Of a DNA stretch of 64,000 nucleotides, positions 57,927 through 64,000 are shown one piece after another. The DNA is taken from assembly GCA_051530055.1 (NCBI GenBank), contig CM121342.1:13826001-13890000 (forward strand), written 5' to 3'. The DNA is from Neoechinorhynchus agilis (Eukaryota; Acanthocephala). How positions within the stretch are numbered: the stretch's first letter is position 1; each line of letters opens with the position of its first letter. The notes under the pieces are model-generated. The model was not told the origin of the DNA. It saw nothing but the letters and a program-made list of their open reading frames with translations, and made no database searches. A program made the translations under genes and the position numbers.

Positions 57927-59377
57927 TCAAAACCGGCCACTTTGTTTGTCCTTTTGTAATGAATTTGCATCCAAATATTCCGAGAATATTTCTTCATCTT
58001 CTTTTTCATTGGCACTGCAGCAGTATTTAGACGACCTTTCGTGCTCACTTCGTTCGAGCTGATAACCACAAAGCTCGTTTTTCGAAAAATGTATTGAATC
58101 CTCATTAAGGGTATCGAGTTTTCTTCGTTTTGATTGTATTTTCATTTTTGATTCAGTTTTCCGATTACGTTTAGGGTTATATTTTTCAGCCTTTTCGGAT
58201 GCGCTTCTGAGCTTCATCATTGTTTCCATCAAAAGTCGCTTCTTTTCCTTACGAGCCTTGTGCTCTCGTTTGAATTGGTAATAATCACTGCGCTCTTGAT
58301 CGGTCATTTCGCTTTTCTCCTTTTTTGAGAGATATATAAGGTACTCCTTCGGTAATTTTGATAATGCTCTTTCCTCGTTTTGAGCACCGCCGTGTTGAGA
58401 AACCGTTGAGTGCCCGCTTGGAACGTCCTTAAATCTCGCATCTTGGATTTTAGTTAAATTCTTTAAAACCTCAGCAATTTTCTTAGATTTTGCTTTCTCG
58501 GTCTGTGTTTTCATGTTGGACATAGTTTCCATTTTTCGACTTTCTTTTAATTTCTCTCCTCTTTCGACGTATTCCTTTGTGTCCTGTGGCTCGAGATCAA
58601 TCACTTGGTTCTTTTTCTTTTGTGAGCGATTCCCATCCAAATATTTGGAGAATTTTACTTCGGTTTTTCCAGCGCCATTACCACAGCGATCTTCAGGCGA
58701 CTTTCGATGCTCATTTCGTTCTTCGATATCGTTCCGACTAAAAGCCGTACATTCTGTTAAGCTTGCATGGTCGCTTGTACTAAGCAAATTAGGCGAGAAA
58801 TTCGTTAAAAGTTTGGGAAAAGCTTCTGAATCATTTAAATCCTCCTTGGCAATCCTTTCAAGTTTCTTTATCTTATTAAACAGCTTTGAAAATTCTTCAT
58901 ACTCTTCGTCTTCATTTCTAAAGTCATCAAGAGTTCGCTGTTTTCTCTTCAGTCGAATATCTTCTGCAGTGATTTTTGCAGTCTCGTCTGCAACTGTCGT
59001 CTTTTTTCGATCGTCTTCTTTGAGTGGAACATTTTTATTGGGAAGCTCGGCTTCCAATTTGTGGTGATCATAGTCCTTTCGCTGCTGATCAGTCATTTCG
59101 TTTTTGTCGTTTTGTGCTGAAGATATTTCGTTGGCTTTTCCTTCGGTATCTGAGATTTCGGAATATAGATTATCGGTCTTCGATTTCTTTGTGTGTGGTG
59201 ATCATAGTCCTTTCGCTGCTGATCAGTCATTTCGTTTTTGTCGTTTTGTGCTGAAGAAATTTCGTTGGCTTTTCCTTCGGTATCTGAGATTTCGGAATAT
59301 AGATTATCGGTCTTCGATTTCTTTGTGTCGGCAATTTTTTTTATCATGGTTAGTGAATAGTTGGAGGTTAGTTTCAT
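57927..59377 (-). CDS. Lys/Glu-rich repeat protein, copy A
   Basis: The main frame (59096-57927) is 389 residues. It has MTDQQRKDYDHHKLEAELPN, KNVPLKEDDRKK, YEEFSKLFNKIKKLE and ECTAFSRND, then a second module with MTDQERSDYYQFKREHKARK. An upstream frame from ATG 59377 (MKLTSNYSLTMIKKIADTKK) leads into the same module. A 134-bp tandem duplication at 59061-59328 then shifts the frame, so the two are not joined as read. Every module starts with M-T-D-Q. The composition suggests a coiled or disordered nuclear protein; function unknown. Confidence 0.5.
59061..59328. repeat. 134-bp tandem duplication inside copy A
   Basis: The segment TGGTGATCATAGTCCTTTCG ... GATTTCTTTGTGTG is present twice almost without difference. 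Since 134 is not a multiple of three, the second copy puts the coding sequence out of frame. The shared ACACAAAGAAATCG (minus strand) at the junctions suggests slippage. Confidence 0.8.
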
Positions 59378-59403
59378 TCGATAGTTATAATCTGCACTCC
59401 TAA

Positions 59404-60699
59404 TTACATTTCAGCATAACGCACAGATTTGAGTCGAAGTGAATGAACGATCGCCTCTGTGCCTGGCAGCTGCTTACCTATTGTTTTCTGTGATTTTTCT
59501 ATTTCAAATTTTTGCTGCTCAGCGGCGAATAGTTGTTCCAATTTCAATGGAACGAATATCATCTCCCGTTTTCGCGAGGCACACAGCGATGCGCGGAAAA
59601 GTAGCTCAATTGCTTTTGGAATCTTTTTTCCCCTGAAATTGGTTGCCAAACCAGGAGATTGCCATTTTCACTTCTGATTTATATGATAAAAAATCTGAGA
59701 TTGTATCGAAAGACGAGGATTCTTCGAAATACTGCCGACCGCCGTCACTCGGACGTTTGGAGCGAAGAGTTCGTAAAGTTTCGTCGTTATCTTTGGCGAG
59801 TCTGTCAATTGATGATAAAAGACGAACTGCTCCTCTGACATCTCCGTCTGCGAGCTTCGAAGAAACGCGTCCAGTAAGCGACCGATTTGATTTTCGGCAA
59901 TGGTTACGCTCCTGGGCACGCCCCTTCCGTAGCTCGCAATCTGCTTAAAGGCATTGAATAAAATTTTGTTCAGATGAACTTATTCGCTCTTTTATTTTTT
60001 GTTCACCGAAGCATCACAGTCTAGGAAATGCGACGCATCCACGGCAACTATGAGTTATGTTGTATGCAGTCGGTCAATAGAAAAGTAAATCTCTTTGCGG
60101 CTTGATATCGCGCGCCCCTTGGGATTATTTTTAGAACGTTACAATCGGCTTACATGATTTATTCCAACGAAAAGTCCACCAAATCGCGAATCCTCTTAAC
60201 AGTTCGATACATCTCTAAATATCCATAGGTGAAAAATATTTTTCAGAGACTGCATCTTGATTTGGCATTGCACCAATAAATTTTATTTTTCGTTTCTGAA
60301 AATTTTAATTATCTTTTCGCGTTCGATGTAAAATTAGCCGCATTTTTGCTATTGTTTCCTGCTGGGAACGACGATTGTTTTGCTGTTGTGCAGTTCAAGA
60401 ATAATTGAGAACTTTTTATTCGTTCTACATCATTGCAAAAACAATTCAATATTCGAACACATTAAAATCGGTTTTCGCTAAAAATGGATCAGTTCGTGGT
60501 ACCCAAGAAAATCAACATTCTTACTTGACGCTTTTAATTCCTCTTTTAGACTTAAAATCATGGCTAAATTCAATACAGGATAATTAAGTCATTGGATTTG
60601 TTGTTCGCCATGAAACTCACCTTTCAACTCATCCAACTCCAAACGAGTATTTTCTTTATCTATAGAAGTTGCATTTTGAATAAGCTTTTCAGTATTCAT
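59404..60699 (-). CDS. Unrecognised four-exon gene (217 residues)
   Basis: Exons 60699-60621, 60563-60525, 59978-59672 and 59632-59404 join in phase with GT-AG introns of 57, 546 and 39 nt. The N terminus is a short helical, possibly coiled segment (DKENTRLELDELK ... SLKEELKAS). ILFNAFKQIASYGRG and IGRLLDAFLRSS follow, and the end is a basic, helical block (AIELLFRASLCASRKREMIF, EQLFAAEQQKFEIEKSQ). No domain was recognised; a small structural or complex subunit is possible. The large second intron could contain another exon. The gene shares direction with the Lys/Glu-rich locus just downstream. Confidence 0.55.
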
Positions 60700-60834
60700 G
60701 TTTGTTGGGCGATCTAAAGATTAGTAATTGTCTTCGGTTCCAGCAATTTTAAGACACTAACAAAAAGGCAGATCTACAGGTAGAACGGCAGAAGGTAAAC
60801 TGTTTCCGGGTGGAGCAAAAGGTTGGTGGAAGAA

Positions 60835-61898
60835 CTACTGCATGATTTGAACGGGTTGTTGCTGCTGAGGGAACAAGGTAGTTGGCGTCCTAGAAGTGTC
60901 AATGTTAATTTTTATTTTATCGATTGGTAGATCAGTTGTTCTTAAAGATTCTGTGGTTGTCGTTTCTGTAAGCTCTGGCGAGTTCGTCTTCATTGAATCG
61001 ATATCCAAACTTTCGGCGTCCTTGATTATCGATTTATCATTCATTTCTTCATTCTTCGGCTGAGCAGGAATCTCAGTTATGCTGACCTCTGTGTCAATCT
61101 TCTGTGTGTTTTGTGGAGAGGGTATCTCTGCTTTGCTTGCTTCTGATGCCAATGTTTGTGTTCCATATCCCTTGTAGCTGTGATTCCATCCTGAATGATA
61201 ATTTTGATTCATCCAGTTATTTCCCCACGGATTTTGGCCGAAATCGTACGACGGGGAGTTTGTAATCGCTGCCCTGGTTGACGCCGAACTCATTACTGGT
61301 TTGGCCATAGCTGTAGAATCGCCAGTTGAGTTTTTCATTTCGATTGCTTCGCTTTCTGGCGAAGATCCGATGCTCACTCGCGATTCCATTCCAGGTGCTG
61401 ATTCACCAGACGAGGCGATCGGATAATTTGCCGGTCCTGACATTGCATTTGGTGTCGATACAGGTAATAATGGCGATCCAGCGGGTTTTTTATTGGTGGA
61501 GGCCAATGGTCCATTGATTGCGATCTGTGGATCCTTCTTGTCTGCTTGATTTATATAATTAATAAGCTTTTTCAGGTCGCCATTTCGAACTATATCCGAA
61601 ACGGCTTTCTCATCGGTGGTAACGCCAATCAGCTTTGCGATACTGCTTTTATCAGTCTCTAAACGAGGAGCAAATCAAATTTTTGCTATTAAATAACAGA
61701 AAATCTTACCTGTATTTAGTAAAGTTCCCCAGTCTTTGCTGGGATGCTTTATAAAGTACAAATCTCGGGCTATACAAAGATAGAAATCAGTATAACGTCT
61801 ACTTTCTAACCTGATCTTTGTGACGGAGATGTGGAAGATATGAAGCAAACAAAAATAATCGTGGATATTGCGAGCATTTTGAAAGTCTTGAACGACAT
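60835..61898 (-). CDS. Secreted Ser/Thr-rich protein (323 residues)
   Basis: Exons 61898-61811, 61769-61710 and 61658-60835 join in phase over 41- and 51-nt introns. Exon 1 encodes a clear signal peptide: MSFKTFKMLAISTIIFVCFI, then SSTSPSQRS. A small conserved-looking part follows (RDLYFIKHPSKDWGTLLNT, IAKLIGVTTDEKAVSDIVRN, LKKLINYINQADKKDP). The remaining ~200 residues are low-complexity Ser/Thr/Pro/Asn with NPWGNNWMNQNYHSGWNHSY and an end TLFPQQQQPVQIMQ. It is probably secreted and perhaps O-glycosylated. No family was recognised; surface-coat or secretory-gland roles are only guesses. Confidence 0.65.
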
Positions 61899-61919
61899 GT
61901 TCCACCTTTTATCACAAGC

Positions 61920-63430
61920 TCTGGATAGCAGCAAACAACATTTAAATATATGTTTTTGCGACGCTTAAAGTAACAATCGGTAGTAAATACAGTTCGTCAA
62001 CATTGACGCTTGTTTGCATGATGGTGATTTGAGTGATTTAACAAACTTTGAATATGCTCGCATGTTGCCCTGAAGATCTTATATGACATCCGTTTGTGCC
62101 ACGATGATGTGCATTATTTAACTAAGAAATCTAACTGCGGATAGTCCAAAAATTCGATGAGGATGCAACACAGTTCACCTTGAAGATATTGAAGTAAGAA
62201 GTTCTGTGTTTCGGGTCAAAATAGACGGTAGGATTTTATGAAATCACCGACGGATAAAAAATTGTGAAAATCGATTAGACACGGAAAAAATATAAAGCTG
62301 ATTTGGCGATAAATTTTTGCTAACCAAAATCAACGCTATTCGCTAAGAAGATTAATGCAGACTCGCCACTTGAGATTAAAAGTAATATTTCTCTCTAGAA
62401 TGAATCGAATAAATTAAGACACCTTTGAAGACAAACGACTTGCAGTGTGTTTTTCAGCGAGTGTAACCGGTACACCCACTTGGAAGAAAAGGATCTGACT
62501 GTTGAGGCTCCTGCTGCTTCTCAGCTTCCGAATCTTCGGTGGTAGCGCCAAAAATAGAGCTTAAGAGTGTGCGTCGGTGACCCCGCCTTTCCCGTAGAGC
62601 TCTCGGGAGTGCTCTAATGTGAGTGTGGCTCGTGAGTGCTGCATGTTAGGTACTCATGTGTATGAGTCTGGGTGCTAAAAGGTTTTCTTTTGCTCGGATC
62701 TCCGCAATCCGCAAAATTAAAATCATTGTTTAGAAATCTTTCCCTCTTTAATGAGTTTATCAAAGAAGTTCTGCTGTTCATCATCAGTTTGTTAGCCCTT
62801 AAAAGCCCGGTACCTCACATATAGACATCTTCACTGAGGGGGGTTCCGCATTGCCCGAAATGGCGATTAATTTGATTAAATGCTATATGAAGCTCAATAT
62901 TTTAAATCTGTAAGATCCTTAAGACTTTCTAACTACATCGATCGATTATAATTCAGTAACAAAAGCGGAGGCATAAAGGATAGCTTATCAATAAATCGAA
63001 TCAATTTTAAGACACAAACACCCAAAAACAACTCAAGACGAAAATCCTTCCAATTGAAAACGAACTTCGGTTTCGTCCAACCGAAAAACTTGGCATTTCA
63101 ATCCTAACGATTTCACTGTTTTCCTCCAACTCAATAAAAGCCTCGCACCGATTATCTTTCATTTTTTAATGTGCCCTCTGAGATGTAATCGCATCTTCGG
63201 TCGTCATTGGGCTTTGGCTGCGCGCCAATACTTACTGCTTGTAAGTTTTTAAATATGTGTTAGTGCTGTAACGGAGGGAGATAATGCTCGTGTTTTGTCC
63301 TCGTGCTTTTATGAGAAAACGAAACTTCTTAGATAAATACGTCACCGAATTAATGTCATTTTCGCCTAAATGCTTCACGCCGTAAAAAACGATGAATATG
63401 GGCATAAACTTAACACTCTTTTATTTGCTA
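61920..63430. other. Intergenic region with a decayed hammerhead-family fragment
   Basis: At about 62770-62805 CTGTTCATCATCAGTTTGTTAGC resembles one arm of the hammerhead foldbacks (CTGATGATGAAC on the minus strand) without the GAAA block. A GC-richer patch at 62460-62700 has no recognised identity. No gene is seen. Confidence 0.4.
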
Positions 63431-63439
63431 AATAGTTCA

Positions 63440-64000
63440 TCTAACATTTTTGAATTTTTTTCCTGAGCACTGGCGAAGTTTCTTCGCGAAATATTTTGTA
63501 ATAGTAAAGGAATTGTACGTTGGCGAATCCTGTCTCCGGTGTTATCGATACTCATTAATCTATTTGAGAAATATTTCACAAGGTTTTCCTTGCCTCTTCA
63601 GTCGCTATTTAAAATGGAGACGGTATAGACAGCATGCACAGCAGGTCATATCTGGATGTAGTTCAGATCCAAGGGTTTACCCGAAGTGTGGGGAATAAAA
63701 ATGCTGCTATCAAATCCTTTTCCCCTATTTTGCTTTTTGTCAAACACTTCCCCGCATTTTAAGAACTTTTATATTTGTAGACTAGCTTTAAAAATTGGAT
63801 AAATTACAACATTGGATTTTTGGGTTATCCGAAAAAAAATCTCGTATCCGAATGGTGTCCGGTCCCAATTAATTCGCGGATAAACAATGTTCCAATGTAT
63901 TTAATTTTCATAACAAACAATGACCATTTGAGATTTTTACAATGAAATCTTACCTCCAGGAGGCGGGACTGGAGGTATCTGAGGATCCGGAGGAATGTAC
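63440..64000 (+). repeat. SINE-like / hammerhead-like repeat pieces at the window edge
   Basis: ACTGGCGAAGTTTCTTCGCGAAATATTTTG (63466-63495) matches the 3' half of the 2.26-kb repeat with the CTGATGA block shortened. At 63960-64000 GGCGGGACT and TATCTGAGGATCCGGAGGAA match the tRNA-headed element at 1.96 kb; the element runs off the window. No gene is called. Confidence 0.5.

Noticed and set aside
1-64000. CRISPR arrays, bacterial operons or terminators
   Set aside because: Repeats are dispersed, not regularly spaced; genes have spliceosomal introns and poly(A) signals, so the DNA is eukaryotic.
1-64000. LTR retrotransposon or integrated virus
   Set aside because: No protease-integrase-type motifs or long terminal repeat pairs were recognised; retroelements seen are LINE, SINE and Penelope types.

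Overview
The window looks like nuclear DNA of a small invertebrate animal. Its genes are single-copy animal housekeeping and signalling genes, several of them split by very short GT-AG introns (mostly 39-63 nt), and they sit in AT-rich DNA full of degraded repeats. A nematode, for example of the Dorylaimia (mermithid or Trichinella-like) type, would fit the tiny introns and the Penelope elements. That is inference; no marker gene settles the species.

Layout. 1-11.8 kb: a thioredoxin-like gene and an intronless DXD glycosyltransferase lie among repeats: a SINE with target-site duplications, a tRNA-headed repeat, a decayed LINE and a Penelope-like element (PLE) that carries RT, GIY-YIG and a terminal hammerhead ribozyme. 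11.9-18.5 kb: an APC3/CDC27-like gene, two foldback repeats with hammerhead cores, a ubiquitin C-terminal hydrolase, and a small heat-shock gene with two alpha-crystallin domains. 21.2-24.1 kb: a complete nine-exon RhoGAP-START gene (DLC1/STARD12 type), divergent from a small ORF. 28.6-33.3 kb: a complete eight-exon MAGI scaffold gene with six PDZ domains and a guanylate-kinase-like region but no WW domains. 33-44 kb: mostly gene-poor, with one unrecognised terminal exon near 39 kb. 44.6-48.7 kb: neuroguidin, the V-ATPase c subunit and an unrecognised two-exon gene. 49-56 kb: two different RTE-type LINEs separated by three copies of a ~303-bp tandem repeat. 56.9-61.9 kb: a duplicated lysine/glutamate-rich gene, an unrecognised four-exon gene and a secreted Ser/Thr-rich protein.

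The strongest unusual theme is hammerhead ribozymes. At least three loci (PLE 3' end at 10.48 kb, foldbacks at 13.94 and 14.23 kb) have the CUGANGA and GAAA core, a stem II, a palindromic zero-loop stem III of the kind used by dimeric hammerheads, and a stem I whose strands pair exactly where the cleavage site predicts. A fourth (24.7 kb, minus) has a perfect core with a weak stem I, and many decayed relatives are scattered over the window. Several occur as inverted pairs, suggesting a PLE- or retrozyme-like family of self-cleaving repeats.

The genes form no operon. Exon joins were made by reading frame, splice signals and homology remembered for the families; they are untested by transcripts.
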